A stretch of DNA of 64,000 nucleotides from OMPR01 sp965183835 (GTDB lineage: Bacteria; Pseudomonadota; Alphaproteobacteria; Rhodobacterales; Rhodobacteraceae), in contig CBCYME010000021.1 in assembly GCA_965183835.1 (NCBI GenBank), forward strand, positions 1-64,000, read 5' to 3'. The position numbers were made by a program, and so were the translations under genes. Below, one piece after another: positions 18,161 through 26,586 of this stretch. The notes below the pieces were generated by a model. That model searched no databases. It saw only the letters and a list, made by a program, of their open reading frames with translations, and was not told the DNA's origin. The first letter of the stretch is position 1. Every line of letters starts with the position of its first letter.

Positions 18161-19166
18161 ATGCTACAATTTGCACGGTTCGCTGCGACACGCGCGGCGA
18201 TGGCACTGATCACACTGACGATCGTGTCCTTGGTGGTGTTCACCTTGATGGAGCTGGTGCCCGGCGATTGCGCCGAGCGGTATCTGTCCTACAAGAACAC
18301 CCAAGGATCGGCGATCACGCTGGCGGATATCGACGCTGAGCGCGCTCGGCTCGGGCTGGACCGTCCGTTTCTGACCCGCTGGGTCAGCTGGCTAACCGGC
18401 GCGTTTCAGGGCGATTTTGGCAGCAGCTGTATCCTGCGGGTTGATATTGCCCAGCTTTTGGGCGCGAAATTCTGGATTTCCCTCGCAATCTGTCTGGGTG
18501 CCCTGACGCTGGCCTATGCCATTGCAATCCCTGTTGGCATCATCTCGGCCGCGTCCCGCAATGCCGCGATGAACAATGCCCTGCGTCTGGTCAGCTATCT
18601 TGGTCTGGCAATGCCGAATTTCCTGTTGGCGCTGATGATCATGCTGGTTTCGACCGTCTATTTCGGCGAAACTTTGACCGGCCTATTTTCCCCCGAATAC
18701 AAAGACGCACCGTGGTCCTGGGCCAAATTGGGCGATCTGTTGAAACACGCCTGGCTTCCGATCTTTATCCTTGGCTGGTCTGCGACTGCGTTTGCCTTGC
18801 AAACAGTGCGGGCGCTGATGTCTGACGAAATTGGCAAGCTCTATGTCACCGCCGCCGCCGCGCGGGGCATCTATGGCACCCGCTTGTTGTGGCGCTATCC
18901 GGCGCGACACGCGCTGGGGCCAATCGTCAATAGTCTTGGCTTTGACTTGAATCGGATCTTTAACGAACTGCCCATCGTGGCTCTGATCCTGACTTTGACC
19001 GAAGCCGGGATCGCTGCTGCTCGAAGCGTTGGCACGCTCCAATGACCAACAACTGGCCGGCGCGATCATCTTTCTGCTCACGGCCTCTATCGTGACGCTG
19101 AACTTTTTCACCGACATCCTGCTGGCGGTCATCGACCCCCGTGTCCGCAAAAGCATCCTGAGGTAG
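18161..19166 (+). pseudogene. ABC transporter permease (DppB/OppB-like), one frameshift near the 3' end
   Basis: The frame begins MLQFARFAATRAAMALITLTIVSLVVFTLMELVPGD, the normal start of BPD_transp_1 permeases of peptide systems. The EAA-type loop is near KLYVTAAAARGI. At about 19010 a surplus base (GGGATCG) shifts the frame and would give the wrong end SVGTLQ. In the next frame the usual C-terminus follows: LLLEALARSNDQQLAG ... LNFFTDILLAVIDPRVRK, ending at 19166, 4 bp before the next permease. Restored length about 335 residues. Probably functional if the shift is a sequence error. Confidence 0.85.
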
Positions 19167-19170
19167 GCCG

Positions 19171-20301
19171 ATGAGTGTGACGACACAAAACCAAAAGGCC
19201 AAAGAGGCCTATTTCACCGCCTCGCAGGGGCAATTGATCTGGGCCCGGTTCAAGAAACAAAAGGCGGCGATGGTCGGGGCCGTGGTGCTGGTGGTGTTGA
19301 TCCTGTCGGGGATTTTCGCACCCTTCCTGTCGCCCTATGACCCCACTGTTGCGGGACGAGACAAAGGGTACCTGAACGGCGCGCCACAGATCCCGAAATT
19401 CTGCGATGACAATGGCTGTTCGGCGCGGCCGTTCCTGTACACCGTCACGCGGGAACGCTCGCTGGCGACCAATTTCCGCTGGGTTGAGAAAATCAACACC
19501 GACGAACGCCGCTATGTGCAGTTCTTTGTTTCGGGCGATAAGTACAAGCTGTTTGGCTTCATCCCCGGCTCGGTCCACCTGTTTGGCATGGATAATGGAT
19601 ATGTCCATTTGTTCGGCACTGATAGCGCGGGCAAGGACATCTTTAGCCGGACCTTGCACGCGATCCTAACCTCGCTTCAGGTGGGCACGATGGGGGTTGT
19701 GATCTCGTTCGTGCTGGCGCTCGTGATTGGGGGGATATCGGGGTATTACGGTGGCTGGCTGGACAGTATCATCCAGATGGTGACTGACGCGATCCGAACC
19801 GTCCCCGCGATCCCGCTGTTCATGGCAATTGCCGCCTTTATCCCGCCGGAATGGTCGGCGGAAACCCGGTTCTTCTTCATATCAATGATCCTTGGCTTAA
19901 TTGGCTGGCCCACGTTGGCGCGACGCGTGCGCACCCACCTGCTGACCGAACGCAATCAGGAATACGTACTGGCGGCGCAACTGTGCGGGGCCTCGCCCAG
20001 CCACGTCATCCGGCGTCATCTGTTGCCCAGCTTTACCAGTTATATCATCGTCGATCTGGTCATTTCCTTCCCTTACATGGTGTTGAGTGAAACGGCCCTG
20101 TCGTTCATTGGTTTGGGCCTCAAGGACCCAGTGAACAGCCTAGGCGTGATGTTGCAGAACGTAACCAAGGCTGATGTTTTGCTAAACTATCAATGGTATT
20201 TCATCCCGGTGATCTTCTTCATCGCGCTGGTGATGGCCTTTGTGTTTGTGGGCGATGGACTGCGCGACGCGGCTGATCCTTATTCGGAGGCCAACAAATG
20301 A
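19171..20301 (+). CDS. ABC transporter permease (DppC/OppC-like) with a large periplasmic insertion
   Basis: A 376-residue permease. After the first membrane segment (MVGAVVLVVLILSGIFAPFLSPYDP) there are about 110 residues outside the membrane containing two cysteines (FCDDNGCSARPF), then the conserved FGTDSAGKDIFSRTLH. Typical OppC proteins are about 300 residues with a short loop here, so the insertion is a feature of this subfamily. The EAA loop (VLAAQLCGASPSHVIRRHLLPS) contacts the ATPases. It overlaps the next gene by 4 bp (ATGA). Confidence 0.9.
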   Translation: MSVTTQNQKAKEAYFTASQGQLIWARFKKQKAAMVGAVVLVVLILSGIFAPFLSPYDPTVAGRDKGYLNGAPQIPKFCDDNGCSARPFLYTVTRERSLATNFRWVEKINTDERRYVQFFVSGDKYKLFGFIPGSVHLFGMDNGYVHLFGTDSAGKDIFSRTLHAILTSLQVGTMGVVISFVLALVIGGISGYYGGWLDSIIQMVTDAIRTVPAIPLFMAIAAFIPPEWSAETRFFFISMILGLIGWPTLARRVRTHLLTERNQEYVLAAQLCGASPSHVIRRHLLPSFTSYIIVDLVISFPYMVLSETALSFIGLGLKDPVNSLGVMLQNVTKADVLLNYQWYFIPVIFFIALVMAFVFVGDGLRDAADPYSEANK

Positions 20302-21293
20302 GCCTAATCGACGTCAGAAACTTGACCCTGCAGTTTGATACCGACGAGGGGCGCATTACGGCGGTCGACAACGTGTCATTCTCGCTCGCACCGGGCGAAG
20401 TAATGGGGTTGGTCGGGGAATCCGGTTCCGGCAAATCAGTAACCGCTAAAGCGTTGATGAAGCTAAACGCGCGCAACGGGCACTATTCCGACGACAGCCA
20501 GATTACCCTGCATCTGGACAGCGGCCCCGTCGATGTGATGACCCTGAAACGTCCGCGCGATATGGCGGTTATTCGCGGCGGTGCCGTCAGCATGATCTTT
20601 CAAGAGCCCATGGCCAGCTTTGCCCCTGCGATGACTGTGGGCAGCCAAATGGTTGAACAGCTGTTGATCCATTCGAACCTGAACAAGCGACAAGCCAAGG
20701 AACTGTCGGTTGAAATGCTGGATCGTGTCGGCATTTCCGATGCCTCGACCCGGTTCAATCAGTATGCGTTCGAGATGTCCGGCGGGATGCGCCAGCGCGC
20801 GATGATCGCCATGGCACTGTCGACAAAGCCCAAGCTGTTGATCGCAGATGAACCCACCACAGCGCTGGATGTGACCATTCAGGCGCAGGTGATCGATCTG
20901 ATGAAGGATCTGGTGGATGAATTCAAAATGGGCATCATTTTCATCACCCATGATCTGGGCGTCGTTGCCCAAACCGCCGACAAAGTGGCGGTGATGTATC
21001 TGGGCCGGATGATCGAACAGGGCCCTGTTCGCGAGGTGATCCGCAACCCACGTCACCCCTATACCCAAGGCCTAATCGACGCATTGCCGAAACTGGATGA
21101 TCTGGGCGCGCCGCTGCGGCCCATTCCCGGCGATATCCCCTCGCCGCTGGAACGGCCATCGGGTTGTGTGTTTCACACGCGCTGTTCGCAGATCATCGGC
21201 GATATCTGTAAAACCCACCTGCCCGCTTGGGCAGATACCGGCGCAGATCATCGCACTGCCTGCCATCTCTGTCACCAAGGAGCCAGCGCATGA
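20298..21293 (+). CDS. ABC transporter ATP-binding protein (DppD/OppD-like)
   Basis: A 331-residue ATPase. Walker A GESGSGKS at residues 40-47, signature MSGGMRQR, Walker B LLIADEPTTALDV, and the switch His in FITHDLG. The C-terminal oligopeptide-transporter extension carries cysteines (CVFHTRCSQIIGDIC) that in OppD/DppD homologues bind an Fe-S cluster. It overlaps the previous and next genes by 4 bp each, so translation is coupled. Confidence 0.93.
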   Translation: MSLIDVRNLTLQFDTDEGRITAVDNVSFSLAPGEVMGLVGESGSGKSVTAKALMKLNARNGHYSDDSQITLHLDSGPVDVMTLKRPRDMAVIRGGAVSMIFQEPMASFAPAMTVGSQMVEQLLIHSNLNKRQAKELSVEMLDRVGISDASTRFNQYAFEMSGGMRQRAMIAMALSTKPKLLIADEPTTALDVTIQAQVIDLMKDLVDEFKMGIIFITHDLGVVAQTADKVAVMYLGRMIEQGPVREVIRNPRHPYTQGLIDALPKLDDLGAPLRPIPGDIPSPLERPSGCVFHTRCSQIIGDICKTHLPAWADTGADHRTACHLCHQGASA

Positions 21294-22297
21294 GCGATCC
21301 GCTTTTGATCCAGACCAAGGATCTGTCTGTCACCTTTCCCGTCGGCAATGGCGTGTTCAAAAAACAGCAGCTCAAGGCCGTGGACGGGATTTCCATCGAC
21401 ATCCCCAAGGGATCATTCTTTGGCGTTGTTGGGGAATCCGGATCCGGCAAAACCACGCTGGGCCGTGCACTGTTGAATGCGGTTCCGATCTCGGACGGGC
21501 ACGCCACCTATGACGATGGCGAGGTCACCTATGAATTAGCCGATCTCGATGGCGCTGCGCTCAAGGATTATCGCAAACGCGCGCAGCTGATTTTTCAAGA
21601 CCCCTACGCCGCACTCAGCCCACGCATGACGGTGCGCGACATCATTGCCGAACCGCTCGAGGTGATGGGTCTGACTGCAAACCGCGAAGAAACTGATGCC
21701 CGCGTGCGTGAAATCGCAGCCAAATGTCGGTTGAATCTGGAACACCTGCGCCGCTTTCCCCATGCATTTTCCGGCGGTCAGCGCCAACGCATTTCCATCG
21801 CACGCGCGCTGGTATCTGGACCTCAGTTCATTGTCGCAGATGAATCCGTCGCGGCGTTGGATGTGTCCATTCAAGCTGACATTCTGAACCTGCTCAAATC
21901 CATCCAACAAGAGATGGGCCTGACGTTTCTGTTCATCAGCCATGACCTGTCTGTGGTCGCCCACACATGTGACCATGTGGCGGTGATGTATCTGGGGCGT
22001 ATTGTCGAAAGCGCCCCAACCCGGCAGTTGTTTAAGACCGCGCGTCACCCCTATACCAAGGCGCTGTTCTCGGCGATCCCCTCACTGGACCCCGACGATC
22101 GTGGATCAGCGCAAAAACTGGTCGGGGAAATCCCCTCGCCCACCAACCAGCCGACCGGCTGCAAATTCCACACCCGCTGTCCCTATGTGACCGACCTGTG
22201 CAAACAGCAGGAACCACCGCTGGTTACCTGCGAAGAGGGCCATGCCGTGTCCTGCCATCGGTGGGAAGAACTGCAAGAAGGTATCTCAACCGGCTGA
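21290..22297 (+). CDS. ABC transporter ATP-binding protein (DppF/OppF-like)
   Basis: A 335-residue ATPase partner of the preceding gene. Walker A GESGSGKTT (residues 48-56), signature FSGGQRQRISIARAL, Walker B FIVADESVAALDVS, switch His in FISHDLS. Here the Walker B Glu is followed by SVAALD, normal for OppF. The C-terminal oligo_HPY-type extension has cysteines (CKFHTRCPYVTDLC). ATG 21290 overlaps the upstream stop; a longer frame from 21227 lies inside the preceding gene. It ends 7 bp from the convergent DMT gene. Confidence 0.93.
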   Translation: MSDPLLIQTKDLSVTFPVGNGVFKKQQLKAVDGISIDIPKGSFFGVVGESGSGKTTLGRALLNAVPISDGHATYDDGEVTYELADLDGAALKDYRKRAQLIFQDPYAALSPRMTVRDIIAEPLEVMGLTANREETDARVREIAAKCRLNLEHLRRFPHAFSGGQRQRISIARALVSGPQFIVADESVAALDVSIQADILNLLKSIQQEMGLTFLFISHDLSVVAHTCDHVAVMYLGRIVESAPTRQLFKTARHPYTKALFSAIPSLDPDDRGSAQKLVGEIPSPTNQPTGCKFHTRCPYVTDLCKQQEPPLVTCEEGHAVSCHRWEELQEGISTG

Positions 22298-22304
22298 ATA
22301 AGGC

Positions 22305-23144
22305 TCAGGCGCTGGTTCCGATCAGCGCCACGCCCATCGCCATCAGCACAGCCGCGCCAAGGCGGCGTTTCCAGTTTCCTTCGCGCAGGAACACGAACCC
22401 GATCAATGCCGCAAAGATCACCGATGTTTCGCGCAAGGCTGAAACTGCCCCCAGCGGCGCAAAGTTCTTGGCATAAAGCACCAGACCATAGGCAGTCATC
22501 GACACCAAACCACCCGCGATGCCCAAGGCCCAGACCCGCGGCGGAAGCGCCGCCAGTGTTGTGCGTTTGCGGAGCCCAATGAAGCCCGCGATAAAGATAT
22601 GCAGGAATGCGCCCCAAGCCCAATAAGACAGGGTATTCCCAGACAGGCGCACCCCGATCCCATCCACCACGGAATAGATCGAGATACAGAAACCCGTGCC
22701 GACAGCAAACCCAAGAGCCGCATTACCCACGCCAGAGCGCAGCACTTTCCAACTGCTCAGCTGAATACCTAACGCAATAACACCGATGCCAATCCACGCT
22801 TGCGCAGGCAGCACCTCGCCCAACAGGATCAGCGCCCACAGCGACACCAACGCCGGAACAATGCCGCGCGCGATCGGATACACCACGCTCAGATCGCCGT
22901 GCTGATAGGCCTTTCCCAGCATGAAGAAATATCCGAAATGCACCACCGTCGACAGCAGGATGTAGACAAAGCTTTCGGCGTTGGGCAGCGGTAACAGCAT
23001 CACCATGACCGTCGCAGGCAACACATGACCAAAAGCCACCAGACCCAGCGTCGTGGTCCGGTCTACGGCGGTTTTCACAATGGCGTTCCAGACCGCATGT
23101 AACACAGCGGCAGACAGGATAATGGCGATGACAAAGGGTGACAT
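22305..23144 (-). CDS. EamA/DMT-family transporter
   Basis: A 279-residue membrane protein made almost wholly of hydrophobic segments, with the two EamA repeats typical of drug/metabolite transporters (for example AVLHAVWNAIVK at the start and SVIFAALIGFVFLREG near the end). These proteins usually export metabolites; the substrate cannot be inferred. It is the last gene of the minus-strand run DeoR - IMPase - Na/Pi - EamA, 4 bp after the Na/Pi gene. Confidence 0.85.
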   Translation of the reverse strand: MSPFVIAIILSAAVLHAVWNAIVKTAVDRTTTLGLVAFGHVLPATVMVMLLPLPNAESFVYILLSTVVHFGYFFMLGKAYQHGDLSVVYPIARGIVPALVSLWALILLGEVLPAQAWIGIGVIALGIQLSSWKVLRSGVGNAALGFAVGTGFCISIYSVVDGIGVRLSGNTLSYWAWGAFLHIFIAGFIGLRKRTTLAALPPRVWALGIAGGLVSMTAYGLVLYAKNFAPLGAVSALRETSVIFAALIGFVFLREGNWKRRLGAAVLMAMGVALIGTSA

Positions 23145-23148
23145 ACGG

Positions 23149-24831
23149 TCAGTTCTGCGGTTCGGGGGTGGGCATGTCCTCGATCAGGCGGGTCTCTAGC
23201 AACTGCCCATTCTGATAGAGGATCGGCGTCGCCACCGAGGCGATGTGACTGTTGAAGTCTCGAAACGCCCGCAGGGTTTCCAGATGAATATCGCTGGTGT
23301 CAAAGCTTTGTACCTGACCGGCCTGCAGGCGGCGAAAATGACGCTTTCGACTGTTGCGCTCGGCGCGTTTGACCTCGGTCTTTTCACCGTTGAGCAGACG
23401 CGCACTTTCCAAATCATCCGAGATCAACACATTCGAGGCCAGACGCATGTTGGCCAGAATGGTCTCATGCATATCCTGCAATTCGCTCCAACCCTCTTTC
23501 GAAAACTGCTTACCAGAACGCCTCAAATCCCCGGCCAGAACCGTCAATCGCTTGGCCACCACGTCCCCAGCGGTTTCCAGACGGACGGCATATTCCATCA
23601 TGTCCCGTGCAATACCGGCGTTGTCTTTGCCCAGCTCATCAACCGGCAGAGCCGCAACAAAAGCCCTAACCCCGGACAGGCACTCGTTAACCTCGTGGTC
23701 GACGGCCTGCACCGCGCGGATCTGGTCCTTTTCGCCGGTTTTATACAGCTTGAGCGTGGGGCGGAACATTGCCTCGACCAAATCGGTCATGCGCAGCAGC
23801 TCGCGCTTGAGACTGAAAATCGCCTGCGACGGCGACCCAACATCCTGTGGATCCAACACGCTGGTTGGACGCGCCATCTGGTCAGCATCCACCGCCGGGG
23901 CCACGTCCGGCAGCATCCGTTCAAACGGGCCACGCAGCGCGGAACAAAACGGCAAGGCCAGCACCAGCAACGACGCGTTGAACGCCAAGTGTGCATTGAC
24001 CAGCATCTGCCCACCATAATCCGCACCAACAAGCCCAGCCCCCAGCGCCGCGTTGACGGCAAACAGGGTAAACACCGCCCATGTCCCGCGCAGAACAAGG
24101 TTGGCAACCGGGATGCGCCGCGCCGCGATATCCATCCCCCGTGTCAGCCAGACCGGGATAAAGGCGCTGCCCATATTCGCGCCCAACACCAGTGACAGCC
24201 CCGCCGCAAAAGGGATCGCGCCGATTTGCACCAGCGTCACACACATCAAAATGGCAGCGACCGAGCTGTGCATCACAAAGGCCAGTGCAGCCCCGACGAT
24301 AAACGCTGTGATGTAATCGCGCGCCAGATATTCCGCGAGCGCAGGCAAAAATGCGCTGTCGCGGATCGGGTCCATCGCCTCGCGCAGGAACCGCAGCGAG
24401 ATCAGGATAAAGGCGATCCCCATCAGGATCCGCCCCATCTGGCGCAGCTTTTTCTGCTCTGTTTTGACAAACAGCCAACCGCCAACCGCCAGCAACAGCG
24501 GGACAAGCCAATCCAGCTGGAACGACAGGATCTGAATGATAAGGGCCGACCCCAGGTCGCCACCCAGCACAATCGCCAGCCCGGCGCCAAACCCCAACAT
24601 ACCGCTGGCGGCAAACCCCGAGGTCAACAAGGCCACCGCAGCCGAACTTTGCAGCACCACTGCCATCACCAGCCCCGCAAGACTAGATTGCAGCATGTTA
24701 CTTTGACCGGTCATAACCCGCTGGAACGACGCGCCATAGCTGCGCTCGATCCCGGTGCGCACCATGCGAACCGCAAACAGCAGCAACATGGTTGCACCGG
24801 CTAGGCTGATCAGAAAGCTGACAATGGCCAT
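23149..24831 (-). CDS. Na/Pi-cotransporter family protein with C-terminal PhoU-like domain
   Basis: A 560-residue inner-membrane protein. The two inverted Na_Pi_cotrans repeats are seen in the QSS motifs: VLQSSAAVALLTSGFAASG and VMHSSVAAILMCVTL. The last about 210 residues (from LKRELLRMTDLVEAMF) form a helical PhoU-like domain. The best-studied bacterial member, YjbB of E. coli, exports phosphate. Beside a phosphatase-like gene and a phosphodiester/phosphonate hydrolase-like gene, a role in disposing of released phosphate is plausible. It is 4 bp from each neighbour, so it is part of one operon. Confidence 0.88.
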   Translation of the reverse strand: MAIVSFLISLAGATMLLLFAVRMVRTGIERSYGASFQRVMTGQSNMLQSSLAGLVMAVVLQSSAAVALLTSGFAASGMLGFGAGLAIVLGGDLGSALIIQILSFQLDWLVPLLLAVGGWLFVKTEQKKLRQMGRILMGIAFILISLRFLREAMDPIRDSAFLPALAEYLARDYITAFIVGAALAFVMHSSVAAILMCVTLVQIGAIPFAAGLSLVLGANMGSAFIPVWLTRGMDIAARRIPVANLVLRGTWAVFTLFAVNAALGAGLVGADYGGQMLVNAHLAFNASLLVLALPFCSALRGPFERMLPDVAPAVDADQMARPTSVLDPQDVGSPSQAIFSLKRELLRMTDLVEAMFRPTLKLYKTGEKDQIRAVQAVDHEVNECLSGVRAFVAALPVDELGKDNAGIARDMMEYAVRLETAGDVVAKRLTVLAGDLRRSGKQFSKEGWSELQDMHETILANMRLASNVLISDDLESARLLNGEKTEVKRAERNSRKRHFRRLQAGQVQSFDTSDIHLETLRAFRDFNSHIASVATPILYQNGQLLETRLIEDMPTPEPQN

Positions 24832-24835
24832 CGCG

Positions 24836-25609
24836 TTATCCGTTCACCAACGCCAAAAGGGCCGCGTGCAACTCTGGCGTTGCAGCCGAAATTACGCGCC
24901 CGTCCGAATTCAGGGTCAAAGGCTGGCCCGACCAGTCCGACATCACCCCCCCAGCGGCCTCCACCACCGCAGAGACCGGCAAATAGTCATAGGGCTGCAA
25001 ATCATAATCGACCACCGCATCCACATGACCTGCGGCCAACAATGCGTGCGGATAGCAGTCATAGGAAAACCGCCGGGTTTGGCCTGCTTTAGTCAACCGG
25101 TCAAAGGTCTGCGGATAGTCACGATAGATCTTTTCGCCTTCGTTCACGTACAGGATCGCCCGATCCAAATCGGTCTGGTTCGAGCTTTGGACCGGCGCCC
25201 CGTTCAACGTGGCCCCTGCCCCTCTGGCTCCGATGAACACTTCGCCAAGCGCCGGCATACCAATCACGCCCAGTTGCGGTATTCCATCGTGGAGCAGGCC
25301 CAACAACATGCCAAACAACGGATGCCCGGACAGAAACGACCGGGTGCCATCGATGGGATCAATGATCCACATATGCGCACGATCCGCACCCTCGATCCCG
25401 TGTTCTTCGCCGAAAATCCCATGATCGGGGAAATGCTCGGCCAAATAGGATCGGATCAAGGCCTCGACCCCTTTGTCGGCCTGAGTGACTGGGCTTTCGT
25501 CTTCCTTAAATTCAACCCCCAAAGTGCCGCGAAAATAACCGCGCGCGGCCACTCCGGCGAAATCGGCAATCTTGGCCGCGTGGGTCGTATACTCAATCGT
25601 GGTCAGCAT
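24836..25609 (-). CDS. Inositol-monophosphatase-family phosphatase (HisN-like)
   Basis: A 257-residue Mg-dependent phosphatase. Metal-binding motifs are GEEHG (residues 67-71) and DPIDGTRSF (84-92), the latter as in HisN-type histidinol phosphatases, followed by YDYLPVSAVVEAAGG in place of WDxAA. ATG 25609 has GGAG at the right distance; a GTG 15 bp upstream is less likely. The gene overlaps the end of the DeoR gene by 17 bp. In context it may dephosphorylate a phosphorylated intermediate from an imported ester rather than histidinol phosphate. Confidence 0.88.
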   Translation of the reverse strand: MLTTIEYTTHAAKIADFAGVAARGYFRGTLGVEFKEDESPVTQADKGVEALIRSYLAEHFPDHGIFGEEHGIEGADRAHMWIIDPIDGTRSFLSGHPLFGMLLGLLHDGIPQLGVIGMPALGEVFIGARGAGATLNGAPVQSSNQTDLDRAILYVNEGEKIYRDYPQTFDRLTKAGQTRRFSYDCYPHALLAAGHVDAVVDYDLQPYDYLPVSAVVEAAGGVMSDWSGQPLTLNSDGRVISAATPELHAALLALVNG

Positions 25610-26396
25610 CGCTGTCCGCTCCACTCGATAAATGTGTGATAATTCCCCAATCGCGCAAGGCAGACGCCAGTTTCGCTCCGGGGGTTTGATCCGTGACCAT
25701 CATATCCACCTGCCGCGGTTCCGGGCCTTGGTGGGGGGCGGTTTCGCTGAATTTGTGATGATCCACGGCCATTAGAACGCTTTCTGCGCTGTCGGCGATC
25801 ACCCCCGCCAGATTGGCTTCGGTCTCGTTCAGGTACATAAACCCGCGCTTGGCGCTCAGCGCATCAACACTCAAGATCGCCATATCAAACGCAAACCGCC
25901 GGGCTTGCCGTTCGGTGACAAAGCCAAAGGTGCCGCGTTCATCGCCCTGCATTTCGCCACCCAAAAGGTGCACTTTGTTGCCGTTGTGATTGACCAGTGC
26001 CTGCGCCACGCCAATCGAATTGGTCGCAACCGTCAGACCCGAACGTTGGCGCAACTCCTCGGCCACAAAGGCCGTGGTGGTCCCAACATCCAGAAACAGG
26101 GTCATGCCATCATCAACCTGATCCGCGACCCCCGCAGCAATGGCCTGTTTTTCATCGGAATGGTGCGAAATACGGCGGAAAAAGCTGGGATCGCTCTGTG
26201 AGCCGGTCAAATAGGCCCCACCGTGCACCCGTTCGACTGCACCAGATTTTGACAGGGATTTGATAGTGCGACGCACGGTTTCCTCGGACACATCCAGCGC
26301 TTTGGCCAATTCCGCCCCGCGCGCCGACCCACCCAGTCGGCGCAACGCGTCGAGCAGTTCCAGTTCCCGATGCGAATGGGTCGAGGATTGGGCCAC
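25593..26396 (-). CDS. DeoR/GlpR-family transcriptional regulator (second copy)
   Basis: A 267-residue regulator with the DeoR winged helix (ELELLDALRRLGGSARGAELAKALDVSEETVRRTIKSL) and a DeoRC domain (FLDVGTTTAFVAEELRQR). GTG 26396 is chosen because GGAGG lies 7 nt before it; the longer frame from 26447 starts inside an inverted repeat likely to be the operator. It is clearly paralogous to the regulator at 15.2 kb: same length, the same VSEETVRR and VHGGxYL motifs, and similar leader sequence. It heads the IMPase-Na/Pi-EamA operon, divergent from the sulfatase-like gene. Confidence 0.88.
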   Translation of the reverse strand: MAQSSTHSHRELELLDALRRLGGSARGAELAKALDVSEETVRRTIKSLSKSGAVERVHGGAYLTGSQSDPSFFRRISHHSDEKQAIAAGVADQVDDGMTLFLDVGTTTAFVAEELRQRSGLTVATNSIGVAQALVNHNGNKVHLLGGEMQGDERGTFGFVTERQARRFAFDMAILSVDALSAKRGFMYLNETEANLAGVIADSAESVLMAVDHHKFSETAPHQGPEPRQVDMMVTDQTPGAKLASALRDWGIITHLSSGADSDADHD

Positions 26397-26432
26397 GTTT
26401 GGGCCTCCGGCCAATTTGAATTCCCTCGTGAT

Positions 26433-26468
26433 GCCACAAAACTCCACAATTATTCAACCAAATTGTGG
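26433..26468. promoter_or_regulatory. Candidate DeoR operator between the regulator and the hydrolase gene
   Basis: An inverted repeat CCACAATT (26444-26451) / AATTGTGG (26461-26468) with a 9-bp spacer sits in the divergent intergenic region. An adjoining GCCACAAAACTCCA repeats the half-site on the same side; its reverse complement TGGAGTTTTGTGGC also occurs, with one change, before the first DeoR gene. Confidence 0.55.
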
Positions 26469-26586
26469 GATATTCACACACGGTTGACCGCACAACGTGG
26501 AAAATTTGCGAGAAACCCTCTTTCCAGTGATGGAAAATGCCGGTTATGTGGGCTTGATCAACGACGCCCGCACATCGGAGCCCCTT

